Positions 10,344 to 18,601 are shown, numbered from the stretch's first letter. The stretch is 64,000 bases of DNA from Flavobacterium sp. (GCA_030151255.1 JASLED010000067.1:62001-126000), one strand, 5' to 3'. The notes: a model not told the origin generated them from the letters alone. Made by a program: numbers and translations.

Positions 10344-11576
10344 ATGATTGAGAAAGAAGAAATAAACTTTGAGCGATCAGTAATTGTTGGTATTGTCAAC
10401 AAAGATCAAGATGAAGCTAAGTTGAATGAATATTTAGACGAGTTAGAGTTCTTAACGATAACTGCGGGTGGTGAAGTGTTTAAACGTTTCTATCAAAAAC
10501 TAGATCAACCCAATGCAAAAACATTTCTTGGAACAGGTAAAATAGAAGAAATTAAATATTATATTGTAGAAAACGATATTCAAACCGTAATATTTGATGA
10601 CGAGCTAACGCCTGCTCAGCAAAAAAACATTTCTAGAATACTTGACTGTAAGGTTTTAGACCGAACAAACCTTATATTAGACATTTTTGCACAAAGAGCA
10701 CAAACTTCTTATGCAAGAACACAAGTTGAACTAGCACAATTTCAATATCTTTTACCTCGCCTTTCGGGTATGTGGACACACTTAGAAAGACAGCGTGGAG
10801 GTATTGGTATGCGTGGTCCGGGAGAAACAGAAATTGAAACAGACAGACGTATTGTTCGTGATAGAATTGCTCTTTTACGCGATAAACTTAAAGTAATTGA
10901 CAAACAAATGGCTTCTCAAAGAGGAAACAGAGGAGCGATGGTGCGTGTAGCCCTAGTTGGTTATACCAATGTTGGAAAATCAACTTTAATGAACACTACA
11001 GGTAAAAGTGAGGTTTTTGTAGAAAATAAATTGTTTGCAACATTAGATACCACGGTTCGTAAAATTGTTATTGGCAACTTGCCTTTTTTACTATCAGATA
11101 CCGTTGGTTTTATTCGCAAACTGCCTACACAATTGGTAGAATCATTCAAAAGTACTTTAGATGAAGTTCGTGAGGCAGATTTACTTTTGCACGTTGTAGA
11201 TATTTCACATCATGATTTTGAAGATCATATCAACTCAGTAAACGAAATTCTAAAAGAAATTAAATGTACTGACAAACCCACAATAATGGTATTCAATAAA
11301 ATTGATGCTTATAAACCAGAAGTTATTGCTGAGGATGATTTAATGACAGAAAGAACATCTAAACACTATGCTATTGAAGAGTGGAAAAAAACTTGGATGA
11401 ACAAAGTTGGTCCCGACAATACCATTTTTATTTCGGCTACAAACAAAGAAAACTTTGAAGAGTTTAGACGCAAGGTGTACGAAGCTGTAAGAGAAATTCA
11501 CATCACAAGATTTCCTTATAACAACTTCTTGTATCCAGATTTTGATCATTTGATCGAAACCGAAAATGAAGATTAA
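10344..11576 (+). CDS. hflX: GTPase HflX
   Basis: 410 residues, the normal size. The N-terminal HflX domain is followed by the diagnostic Gly-rich motif RGGIGMRGPGETEIE (about 152-168), then a G domain with G1 GYTNVGKST (about 205), G3 DTVGF (about 253) and G4 NKID (about 318). HflX binds the 50S subunit and splits stalled ribosomes, particularly after heat stress. It is single-standing, with its own -7 box just upstream and no obvious terminator before the asnA leader, so some read-through into the leader is possible. Confidence 0.96.
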   Translation: MIEKEEINFERSVIVGIVNKDQDEAKLNEYLDELEFLTITAGGEVFKRFYQKLDQPNAKTFLGTGKIEEIKYYIVENDIQTVIFDDELTPAQQKNISRILDCKVLDRTNLILDIFAQRAQTSYARTQVELAQFQYLLPRLSGMWTHLERQRGGIGMRGPGETEIETDRRIVRDRIALLRDKLKVIDKQMASQRGNRGAMVRVALVGYTNVGKSTLMNTTGKSEVFVENKLFATLDTTVRKIVIGNLPFLLSDTVGFIRKLPTQLVESFKSTLDEVREADLLLHVVDISHHDFEDHINSVNEILKEIKCTDKPTIMVFNKIDAYKPEVIAEDDLMTERTSKHYAIEEWKKTWMNKVGPDNTIFISATNKENFEEFRRKVYEAVREIHITRFPYNNFLYPDFDHLIETENED

Positions 11577-11650
11577 TTTTATATTTTTTTACTGATTGTA
11601 TCAAAAAAATCAATAATTTTAGTCAATCTAAAAATCAGATAATTTATTAT

Positions 11651-11746
11651 ATGCTTTTTTCTTTTGTAAACAATACTAATTTCTCTAATAATTTGAATTG
11701 CTACCGCAACTCGAAGAGGATTTGTATTGACTGTGAATTAAGCTAA
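11651..11746 (+). CDS. Asn-rich leader peptide of the asnA attenuator
   Basis: A 31-codon frame from ATG 11651 to TAA 11744-11746. Seven of residues 7-20 are Asn (positions 7, 8, 10, 13, 14, 16, 20: NNTNFSNNLN then YRN). Such a cluster directly upstream of an asparagine synthetase gene is what is expected of an amino-acid-sensing attenuator peptide. The frame ends about 25 nt before a strong terminator. It has no recognisable Shine-Dalgarno, which is normal here. Not recognised from any described leader; the call rests on codon content, position and the overlapping RNA pairings. AT-rich DNA does favour AAT codons, so chance is not fully excluded. Confidence 0.75.
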   Translation: MLFSFVNNTNFSNNLNCYRNSKRICIDCELS

Positions 11747-11799
11747 TTATTATATTATTTTATTCCGTGTTAAGGCTCCTCTTTCGAGGAGCCTTTTTT
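11692..11799 (+). promoter_or_regulatory. Transcription attenuator (1:2, 2:3, 3:4 pairings) before asnA
   Basis: Three mutually exclusive pairings. 1:2 hairpin: TTTGAATTGC (11692-11701) with GCAACTCGAA (11706-11715), loop TACC, one mismatch, overlapping leader Asn codons 14 and 16. Antiterminator 2:3: CTCGAAGAGGA (11710-11720) with TCCTCTTTCGAG (11777-11788), one bulged A. Terminator 3:4: AAGGCTCCTC (11772-11781) with GAGGAGCCTT (11786-11795), loop TTTC, then six T. A ribosome stalled at the Asn codons would break 1:2, free segment 2, form 2:3 and let asnA be transcribed; a ribosome reaching the leader stop would allow termination. The pairings are read from the sequence; the mechanism is inferred by analogy with trp/his-type attenuators. 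Confidence 0.8.
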
Positions 11800-11824
11800 A
11801 TTTTATACATTTAAATCATTTATT

Positions 11825-12745
11825 ATGAGTAAAAAAGAAATTTTACAAACCGAAAAATCAATTGCATTCATCAAAAAAACATTTTCAAATAAATTGAGTA
11901 ATGCATTAAATCTTTATGCTATTTCTGCACCAATGTTGGTAAACGAAAATACTGGGATAAATGATGATTTAAACGGTGTAGAACGCGCAGTATCATTTCC
12001 TGTAAAATTTCTACATAATAATGCTGTAATCGTACATTCTTTGGCTAAATGGAAAAGGATTCGACTGCAAGAAATTGGTTTGGACATACACGAAGGAATA
12101 ATAACAGATATGAAAGCCATCCGTGCAGATGAAGATTATAGTCCAATACATTCTATTTATGTAGATCAATGGGACTGGGAATTGCGTATCAATCAATCTA
12201 ACCGTTCTTTAAGTTATTTAAAAAACATTGTTCGTCAAATCTATCAAGCAATGAAAGATACGGCTATAAAACTGGAGCAAGAATTTGAAATACCAAACAC
12301 ATTACCGCCTGTTATTTCTTTTATACATGCAGAACAATTATTGCAACTATATCCGGATTTGCATCCAAAAGAACGAGAATATGAAATAACAAAACAATAC
12401 AAAGCAGTATTTATTATTGGTGTTGGTGCAAAATTATCCAATGGAAAACCACATGATAACAGAGCTTCTGATTATGATGATTGGACAACAATTTCAGAAG
12501 AAAACTATCATGGTTTAAACGGAGATTTACTGGTTTGGCATTCTATATTGAAACAACCTTTAGAATTAAGCTCAATGGGGATTAGAGTTGATAAAAATGC
12601 TTTAATTCATCAATTAGAATTAACCTCAACAACAAATCGAAGTAAACTACATTATCATCAGTTGGTAATAAACAACAAGCTTCCGTTGAGCATTGGCGGC
12701 GGAATTGGACAATCAAGATTATGTATGTTTTTATTGCACAAATAA
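11825..12745 (+). CDS. asnA: Aspartate--ammonia ligase (AsnA), C-terminally truncated by a stop codon
   Basis: 306 residues of an enzyme that is normally about 330. AsnA makes asparagine from aspartate, ammonia and ATP, using a class II aminoacyl-tRNA-synthetase-like fold. Recognisable blocks are VHSLAKWKR, DEDYSPIHSIYVDQWDWE, RASDYDDW, LSSMGIRVD and the near-terminal GGGIGQSRL. The frame stops with TAA at 12743-12745 just after CMFLLHK, but the same frame continues to encode HIGEVQASLWP and further residues matching the conserved end of AsnA. It is either a recent nonsense mutation (plausibly GAA to TAA), a sequence error, or a read-through case. Expression is likely controlled by the upstream Asn leader attenuator. 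Confidence 0.93.
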   Translation: MSKKEILQTEKSIAFIKKTFSNKLSNALNLYAISAPMLVNENTGINDDLNGVERAVSFPVKFLHNNAVIVHSLAKWKRIRLQEIGLDIHEGIITDMKAIRADEDYSPIHSIYVDQWDWELRINQSNRSLSYLKNIVRQIYQAMKDTAIKLEQEFEIPNTLPPVISFIHAEQLLQLYPDLHPKEREYEITKQYKAVFIIGVGAKLSNGKPHDNRASDYDDWTTISEENYHGLNGDLLVWHSILKQPLELSSMGIRVDKNALIHQLELTSTTNRSKLHYHQLVINNKLPLSIGGGIGQSRLCMFLLHK

Positions 12746-12826
12746 CACATTGGCGAAGTGCAAGCTAGCTTATGGCCAACAGCTGTTATAGAAGAAACTA
12801 AAAACCAAAAAATTAATTTGTTATAA
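12746..12826 (+). pseudogene. Orphaned in-frame 3' end of asnA
   Basis: 26 codons plus TAA (12824-12826) in the same frame as asnA after the internal stop. The translation begins HIGEVQASLWPTAV, the counterpart of HIGQVQAGVWPAAV at the end of Escherichia coli AsnA (recalled from memory). Restoring the stop to a sense codon would give a 333-residue protein, the expected length. Confidence 0.85.
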
Positions 12827-12858
12827 AAAAAGTGCTCGGATATCCGAGCACTTTTTTT
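12825..12858. terminator. Bidirectional terminator, asnA / DUF3078 gene
   Basis: Palindrome AGTGCTCGGATATCCGAGCACT (11-bp arms meeting at the centre) at 12831-12852, flanked by A-run and T-run, between two convergent genes. Its position right after the second stop (12824-12826) supports that stop as the original end of asnA. Confidence 0.85.
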
Positions 12859-12873
12859 ATATCTTTTCAATAA

Positions 12874-13737
12874 CTAAAATTTATAATTCACTCCAACGCC
12901 CAAAGCTTCTCTCAACTGAAAGCCAGAGTATGCATTATCATCATATACAGCTTGGAAAGTAAAATTAGTAGATAAGTATTTATTTACTTGTAAAACAATA
13001 TTTAACTGATAATCTAACACAACATTTTCTGGTTTTTTAAGATAATTTGAATATAAATTCAAAATATTCTCCATGCTAACGTTTTCCATTAAATTAAGCT
13101 TATAATACCCATTTACCGACATCCCCAACTGATATAGCATTGATTTTCCTTGATGAACACCAAACGCTTCACCCAACTTGGTAAATTCTTTATCTACAAA
13201 AGTAAATCTAGAAGTTACAGGTGCAATATTTACACGTAAATTATCACTGTCTTTCCATAACATACCTGGACCAATTTGCAAATAAGCAGGCGACATAAAG
13301 TGCGAGTTTTTTATTCCATGCTTGTCAAGCCCTGTATCCATTTGTGTTTTAAAATTCAAGAAAAATGAGTAATACCATTTATCTGTCATTTGCTTTCCTA
13401 CAACAGAGTTAATTTCTAATCGATCGTCCGTTTTCTTTTGTTCCTGACCTTTTACTTTGCTTAAACCATAATTTAATTGAAATCTTGTATCCCAAGTCCA
13501 ATCTTCAGCATTATAATTTAAATCATAATTAATGTTTAAATTTCCTGACATTGAATTATCTCCACCTGCTTGCCAATTTGAAAAACTAGATTGATTGGCA
13601 AGAAGAGCAAAAAGTCCGCCCATCTTCCAGCTTGGTTCAATAACTTCTACTTCAACAACCTCAACGATTTCTACTTCTTGTGCTTGAGTTACAGTAAACG
13701 ATGTTAACATCAGAGCACTTAACAAAATTTTCTTCAT
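12874..13737 (-). CDS. DUF3078 family outer-membrane protein
   Basis: 287 residues with a signal peptide (about 1-19, ending TQAQ), a short Glu/Val-rich stretch, then WKMGGLFALLANQSSFSNWQAGGDNSMSG, the typical opening of DUF3078, and amphipathic beta strands ending in F (GVGVNYKF), suggesting an outer-membrane barrel. Function is unknown for the family. It is the last minus-strand gene of the sufS-sufE-sufT-DUF2480 run, 57 bp after DUF2480, and may be co-transcribed with it. No direct link to Fe-S assembly can be shown from sequence. Confidence 0.85.
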   Translation of the reverse strand: MKKILLSALMLTSFTVTQAQEVEIVEVVEVEVIEPSWKMGGLFALLANQSSFSNWQAGGDNSMSGNLNINYDLNYNAEDWTWDTRFQLNYGLSKVKGQEQKKTDDRLEINSVVGKQMTDKWYYSFFLNFKTQMDTGLDKHGIKNSHFMSPAYLQIGPGMLWKDSDNLRVNIAPVTSRFTFVDKEFTKLGEAFGVHQGKSMLYQLGMSVNGYYKLNLMENVSMENILNLYSNYLKKPENVVLDYQLNIVLQVNKYLSTNFTFQAVYDDNAYSGFQLREALGVGVNYKF

Positions 13738-13794
13738 ACTGCGTTTTATTTTAACACAAAAATATGAAAATTTTATACAAATGATTGTTTTTTT

Positions 13795-14310
13795 TTATTT
13801 TTTTACTGAACGTTTATAAATCGGCACTGCCGAACAAGCTTCTCCAAACATTACAGATCGTGCGGTTTTCATCATCATTTGAGTAGCTAAAATATATGCT
13901 TCTTCAGGAATTTCTTTCTTAGAACAACCTTTTATAATTACTGGTAAGTCTTGATATTCAGAATAATTGATACTCAATAATAATTCTTGATAAATAAAGC
14001 GTTCTAATTCTGTTTTATTACCTAAAAAAACGCGTTTTGCTACGGGTTCTAAATAACTTGTAAGCAACATATAAGCCCAACCTGGTAAAATTGCATCTGT
14101 AGAACAAAAAAGTCCTACATAAGCATCTTGATAAATTGACCAATCGGCTTCTTTTAAAGCGATTCTAAACTCTTTTTCTCTCAATACAAAACCTTCATAT
14201 AACCATTGAGAAATATCAATATCCATACGAGGATTTGTAGGGTACATATCCTCCAGATCAAAAACTTTTAATGCGCTATTAGCTACTTTATTTACAATTT
14301 CTCCTTCCAT
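13795..14310 (-). CDS. DUF2480 family protein
   Basis: 171 residues, cytosolic, no signal or membrane segment. The start MEGEIVNKVANSALKVFDLEDMYP and the internal LFCSTDAILPGWAYMLL are characteristic of the Bacteroidota DUF2480 family, which has no assigned activity. A CSKKEIPEEAY segment carries a Cys. It is 2 bp from the end of sufT and follows sufE and sufS, a linkage that suggests an accessory role in Fe-S metabolism; this is guilt by association only. Confidence 0.88.
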   Translation of the reverse strand: MEGEIVNKVANSALKVFDLEDMYPTNPRMDIDISQWLYEGFVLREKEFRIALKEADWSIYQDAYVGLFCSTDAILPGWAYMLLTSYLEPVAKRVFLGNKTELERFIYQELLLSINYSEYQDLPVIIKGCSKKEIPEEAYILATQMMMKTARSVMFGEACSAVPIYKRSVKK

Positions 14311-14312
14311 AA

Positions 14313-14633
14313 TTATAATAATCCTAATTCTAATTGAGCTTCTTCACTCATTAAGTCTTTTGTCCAAGTTGGTTCAAACGTAAGTTCTACTTCAACGTTG
14401 TTTACTTGATCAATGGACTTTACTTTTTCTTCTACTTCCATTGGTAAAGTTTCTGCAACTGGGCAATTTGGAGAAGTTAGTGTCATTAAGATTTTAACAT
14501 CGTTTGTTTCATTTACAAACACATCATATATCAACCCCAATTCATAGATATCAACCGGAATTTCTGGATCGTAAATTGTTTTTAAAACTTTTACTATATT
14601 TTCTCCTAATTGTTGTACGTCTATTGTTTCCAT
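14313..14633 (-). CDS. sufT: SufT-like DUF59 / MIP18 family Fe-S maturation factor
   Basis: 106 residues from METIDVQQ. The DUF59 signature DPEIPVDIYELGLIYDV is at about 26-42, followed by TLTSPNCPVAETLP with the conserved Cys of the family. Such proteins help deliver Fe-S clusters to targets. A longer frame starting at 14675 exists, but it would overlap sufE and add a Bacteroidota-untypical tail, so the ATG at 14633, 13 bp after the sufE stop, is preferred. It belongs to the sufS-sufE-sufT group. Confidence 0.88.
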   Translation of the reverse strand: METIDVQQLGENIVKVLKTIYDPEIPVDIYELGLIYDVFVNETNDVKILMTLTSPNCPVAETLPMEVEEKVKSIDQVNNVEVELTFEPTWTKDLMSEEAQLELGLL

Positions 14634-14646
14634 ATTATTTTTCCTA

Positions 14647-15066
14647 TTAATTCCTTGCCTGAAAAGCCAAGGCATACATTCTAATTTGTTTTATCATAGA
14701 TACCAATCCATTTGCGCGTGTTGGTGATAAATGTTCTTTTAATCCTATTTCGTCTATAAACGACATATTTGCTTCTAAAATATCTTCTGCTTTTTGACCA
14801 GAAAATACACGAATTAAAATAGCAATGATTCCTTTTGTTAGAATAGCATCGCTGTTTGCAGTAAAAGAAACAATTCCGTCATTACATTCTGCATGTAACC
14901 AGACTTGCGATTGACATCCTTTAATTAAGTTTTCTTCTACCTGGTATTTTGCATCAATCAGTGGCAAGCTTTTCCCTAATTCAATAATATATTCATAGCG
15001 TTGCATCCAATCGTCGAACATTGAAAATTCGTCGATAATTTCTTCTTGTGCTTCTCTTATTGTCAT
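14647..15066 (-). CDS. sufE: Cysteine desulfurase activator SufE
   Basis: 139 residues, normal for SufE. The catalytic persulfide-accepting Cys is in LIKGCQSQVWL (about residue 50), and RANGLVSMIKQIRM near the end is also typical. SufE takes sulfane sulfur from SufS and passes it to the SufBCD scaffold. It is 30 bp downstream of sufS, evidently in one transcript with it. Confidence 0.95.
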   Translation of the reverse strand: MTIREAQEEIIDEFSMFDDWMQRYEYIIELGKSLPLIDAKYQVEENLIKGCQSQVWLHAECNDGIVSFTANSDAILTKGIIAILIRVFSGQKAEDILEANMSFIDEIGLKEHLSPTRANGLVSMIKQIRMYALAFQARN

Positions 15067-15096
15067 AATTATATTTATTTCCTAAATCGTAATTTA

Positions 15097-16311
15097 TTAT
15101 AAAAGCATTTGTTTTGCTTTTTTTACAGCTTCAACCATACTATCAATTTCTTCTTTTGTATTATAGAAACTAAAAGAAGCTCTAATTGTACCTGGAATAC
15201 CAAAGAAATCCATAATTGGTTGTGTACAATGATGTCCGGTACGTACAGCTACTCCCAATTTATCTACAATAACACCAACATCATACGGATGAGTTCCTTC
15301 AATATTGAAAGAAATTACAGCTGTTTTATGCTTTGCAGTACCAATAATTTTTAGTCCTTCTATTTCTAAAAGTTTTTTGGTACCATATTCTAACAACTCA
15401 TGTTCGTAAGCTGCAATATTATCAAACCCTAAGCCGTTCATGTAGTCTAAAGCATAACCAAGTGCAATACCTCCTGCAATGTTTGGTGTACCCGCTTCAA
15501 ATTTATGAGGTAAACAAGCGTAGGTTGTTTTCTCAAAAGTAACAGTTTTTATCATCTCTCCTCCTCCTTGATAAGGTGGCAATTTATTTAACCATTCTTC
15601 TTTTCCATAAAGCACACCTGTACCTGTTGGTCCGCAAACTTTATGACCCGAGAAAACATAGAAATCACAACCTAATGCTTGCACATCTGGTTTTATATGT
15701 GGCGTTGCTTGCGCTCCATCAATAAGAATTGCTGCTCCAACATGATGTGCTTTTTCTATGATTAATTTAATTGGATTAATAGTTCCTAAAGCATTTGAAA
15801 CATGTGTAATGGCTACAACTTTTGTGTTTTCATTAATTAATTTATCCAACGAATCTAAAACAAGCTCTCCGTTTTGATTCATCGGGATAACTCTTAATGT
15901 TGCACCCGAGCGCTCGCAAGCAAACTGCCAAGGCACAATGTTAGAGTGATGTTCCATTGCAGAAATCAAAATCTCATCGCCTGCTTTTAACAATGCTCCA
16001 AAACCATTTGCAACAAGGTTTATTCCGAAAGTTGTTCCGGCAGTAAAGATAATTTCTCTATCTTCTTTTGCATTGATGTGATTTTGCACTTTTTTACGTG
16101 CTTCTTCATATGCATCAGTAGCTAATTGACTTAACGTATGCACACCACGATGTATATTAGCATTTATTGTTTCGTAATAGGTAACTATTGCATCTTCAAC
16201 TACTTTTGGCTTTTGTGCTGTAGCAGCATTATCAAAATAAACCAATGGCTTTCCGTTTACTTGTTGTTTCAATATTGGAAAGTCATTTCTAACTGCTTTT
16301 ATATCTAACAT
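15097..16311 (-). CDS. sufS: Cysteine desulfurase SufS
   Basis: 404 residues. A class V aminotransferase fold with the PLP lysine in FSGHKVCGPTG (about 226) and the catalytic Cys in RTGHHCTQPIMDFFG (about 362). It mobilises sulfur from L-cysteine as an enzyme-bound persulfide for SufE. It is separated from sufD by a 7-kb plus-strand insert but has a good -7 box of its own at 16342-16349, so it heads its own operon (sufS, sufE, sufT, DUF2480, DUF3078). Confidence 0.96.
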   Translation of the reverse strand: MLDIKAVRNDFPILKQQVNGKPLVYFDNAATAQKPKVVEDAIVTYYETINANIHRGVHTLSQLATDAYEEARKKVQNHINAKEDREIIFTAGTTFGINLVANGFGALLKAGDEILISAMEHHSNIVPWQFACERSGATLRVIPMNQNGELVLDSLDKLINENTKVVAITHVSNALGTINPIKLIIEKAHHVGAAILIDGAQATPHIKPDVQALGCDFYVFSGHKVCGPTGTGVLYGKEEWLNKLPPYQGGGEMIKTVTFEKTTYACLPHKFEAGTPNIAGGIALGYALDYMNGLGFDNIAAYEHELLEYGTKKLLEIEGLKIIGTAKHKTAVISFNIEGTHPYDVGVIVDKLGVAVRTGHHCTQPIMDFFGIPGTIRASFSFYNTKEEIDSMVEAVKKAKQMLL

Positions 16312-16341
16312 AATGATCCTTTTTTACATCATATTTAATCA

Positions 16342-16349
16342 CAAAGATA
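16342..16349 (-). promoter_or_regulatory. -7 box of the sufS operon promoter
   Basis: On the minus strand TATCTTTG, a perfect TAnnTTTG match, 30 bp before the sufS ATG. At the expected 19-bp spacing a CTG stands where TTG would be the ideal -33 element. Confidence 0.6.
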
Positions 16350-16595
16350 GTGAATCCCATTGGTTTGCAGAAAACTTTAAATCTGTACTAAAACCCTTTT
16401 TCTGTATCAAAATCATCAAATCTTTGCTAAAATATATTATACCTTTTACTTCTAATTATATATTTATTAGTTTCTGTGTCAATTAATTAATACTTCGCAC
16501 AGATATTATTTTTTTAGTTTTTACAATTTTAACATTTCTCGTTTTTAATTAGCTGAAACACAAACATTTCTTACGTAAATATAAGTTGCTTATTT

Positions 16596-16612
16596 ATTAA
16601 TTTAAAATTAAT
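16596..16612. promoter_or_regulatory. Candidate operator upstream of hmuT
   Basis: ATTAATTTAAAATTAAT is a perfect 8+1+8 palindrome ending 11 bp before the -33 element of the hmuT promoter. It could bind an iron or heme regulator, but such AT palindromes also arise by chance in DNA this rich in A and T. Confidence 0.3.
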
Positions 16613-16623
16613 CTAAATATATT

Positions 16624-16653
16624 TTGGTGATAAACTGAAAGATTCTATTTTTG
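16624..16653 (+). promoter_or_regulatory. Promoter of the heme-uptake operon
   Basis: TTG at 16624-16626, exactly 19 bp, then TATTTTTG at 16646-16653. This is a full match to the Bacteroidota TTG-N19-TAnnTTTG promoter form, 32 bp before the hmuT start. Confidence 0.7.
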
Positions 16654-16685
16654 CCACTATTAAGACTTAATTAAAATAATTATTT

Positions 16686-17555
16686 ATGAAAAAAATATTA
16701 ATTGCAGCATTTATAACACTTACTATCGTTAGCTGTAAAAACAACAACAAAGCAGAACAATCTTCTACCGAAAATAATACTGAGGTAAATGTATCAAATG
16801 AAAGAATTGTTTCATTAAATGGCGCTATCTCTGAAATTTTGGTTGACTTAGGGCAACGCAATCAAATTGTTGGAATTGATATCACAAGTACTTATCCTAC
16901 AGATTTAGCAACTACTGCTACACAGCTAGAACACGTAAGTAAAATTAATCTTGAAGGGTTATTAGCCTTAAAACCAACAATTGTGTATGTTTTAAAGAAA
17001 GATTTAAATGAAAGCTTAGAAAAACAATTAACTGATGCTGGTATAAAATTAATTGTAATTGAACAAGATTACAGCATTGATGGAGCTAAGAAGCTAATTG
17101 AAGAAGTTGCTACTCCATTACAGATTACAGATTACGATAAATTATATGCTAAAATTGATCAGGGTATTAACCAAGTAAAACCTTTAGAAACTAAACCAAA
17201 AGTATTGTTTATCTATGCCAGAGGTGCGGCTAATTTATTTGTAGCTGGTACAGATACTCCAATACAAACTATAATTGAGTTAGCAGGTGGTGAAAATGCA
17301 GCAAAAGGATTTAGTGATTTTAAACCTTTAACACCTGAAGCATTATTGAACAGCAATCCTGATTATATCCTTCTTTTTGACACAGGTTTACAAAGCATGG
17401 GCGGCGTTGATGGTGTTTTAAGTATTGAAGGAATTACAAAAACTAACGCTGGAAAAAACAAAAAAATAATTACAATGGACGGTTTATTACTAACTGGATT
17501 TACCCCTAGAATTGGTGAAGCTGTTACTACATTAAACCAAAAAATATCAGAATAA
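16686..17555 (+). CDS. hmuT: Heme/siderophore ABC transporter substrate-binding lipoprotein (HmuT-like)
   Basis: 289 residues. The signal peptide ends in a lipobox, TIVSC, with Cys17 as the lipidated residue, then an Asn-rich linker. The mature part is a periplasmic-binding fold of the BtuF/HmuT class (ERIVSLNGAISEILVDLGQRNQIVGID; KPTIVYVL; GGENAAKGFSDFKPLTPEALL). The heme assignment comes mainly from the downstream HmuS-like gene; from its own sequence it could equally be a siderophore or cobalamin binder. First gene of a four-gene run behind a good promoter. Confidence 0.85.
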   Translation: MKKILIAAFITLTIVSCKNNNKAEQSSTENNTEVNVSNERIVSLNGAISEILVDLGQRNQIVGIDITSTYPTDLATTATQLEHVSKINLEGLLALKPTIVYVLKKDLNESLEKQLTDAGIKLIVIEQDYSIDGAKKLIEEVATPLQITDYDKLYAKIDQGINQVKPLETKPKVLFIYARGAANLFVAGTDTPIQTIIELAGGENAAKGFSDFKPLTPEALLNSNPDYILLFDTGLQSMGGVDGVLSIEGITKTNAGKNKKIITMDGLLLTGFTPRIGEAVTTLNQKISE

Positions 17556-17568
17556 ACTCTTTTAAAAC

Positions 17569-18600
17569 ATGAGTAAAAAACTCTCATTTTACATAGTTAT
17601 ACTTGCGATACTTCTATTAGTTATCGCAAGTATTTCTATTTTTTTAGGAGTCTATGAATTTGAATCGAGTAACTTTTCTACTATTAAGCATTTAATTCTC
17701 GATCCAGAAAGCGTTATTCCAAGTGATAGATATGTTATTTTAAATGTAAGATTACCTCGTATTATAATGGCAATTCTGGCTGGTGGTGGCCTTGCTTTAG
17801 CAGGTACATCATTACAAGGCATGTTTAGAAATCCATTAGCCTCACCAGATTTAATTGGTGTTACCTCTGGTTCTGTACTATTTGCCGCAATAGCTATTGT
17901 TTTAGGCGAGTTTATTAAAGCTTATATTCCTTCCTTTTTACATTATTCTTTTCTAAGTTTTATGAGCTTTATTGGCGCATTAATAACGATGAGTTTTGTA
18001 TACAAAATGTCAACCACAAACGGAAAAACAAATATTAGTATTTTACTTTTATCTGGGGTAGCCATTACAGCTTTATCTGGAGCAGTTACTGGGTTGTTAA
18101 TCTATATTTCAAGCGATGAAGAATTAAAAAATCTTACCTTTTGGACATTGGGTAGTTTAGCAGGAGCTACTTGGCCTAAAATAACAATTGTTTTTGTAAT
18201 AGTAGCTTTAGCCCTGCGTTATTTAATTCATTTAGGAAAAGCATTGAATGCCATGATGCTTGGCGAACGTGATGCCAATCACTTAGGAATTTCGGTAGAA
18301 ACCATTAAGAAAAGAATAATCTTATTTGCTGCTTTATTAGTAGGAACCATTGTTGCATTTACTGGCACAATAGGTTTTGTGGGGTTAGTTGTTCCGTATA
18401 TTTTACGTTTAATATTCAAATCTAATTACTATTTTGTATTGCCACTCTCTTTTCTGGCGGGTGCAATACTTTTATTGGTGGCCGATAATATTAGCCGAAC
18501 ACTTGTTCCGCCAACAGAAGTTCCAATTGGAATACTAACTGCTTTAATGGGAGCACCAGTATTTATTGCTATTTTATTAAAGTTTAAAAAATCTCTTTAA
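17569..18600 (+). CDS. hmuU: FecCD-type ABC transporter permease (HmuU-like)
   Basis: 343 residues, strongly hydrophobic, with the roughly ten membrane helices of the FecCD/BtuC family and its marker motifs LPRIIMAILAGGGLALAGTSLQ, FRNPLASPDLIGV and GTIGFVGLVVPYILRL. It forms the inner-membrane channel for heme or siderophore import, paired with the ATPase starting one base after its stop codon. It starts 13 bp after the binding-protein gene. Confidence 0.93.
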   Translation: MSKKLSFYIVILAILLLVIASISIFLGVYEFESSNFSTIKHLILDPESVIPSDRYVILNVRLPRIIMAILAGGGLALAGTSLQGMFRNPLASPDLIGVTSGSVLFAAIAIVLGEFIKAYIPSFLHYSFLSFMSFIGALITMSFVYKMSTTNGKTNISILLLSGVAITALSGAVTGLLIYISSDEELKNLTFWTLGSLAGATWPKITIVFVIVALALRYLIHLGKALNAMMLGERDANHLGISVETIKKRIILFAALLVGTIVAFTGTIGFVGLVVPYILRLIFKSNYYFVLPLSFLAGAILLLVADNISRTLVPPTEVPIGILTALMGAPVFIAILLKFKKSL

Positions 18601-18601
18601 G

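Noticed and set aside
14634..14675. Longer N-terminus of SufT
   Set aside because: It would overlap the end of sufE and does not resemble DUF59 proteins; METIDVQQ at 14633 fits better.
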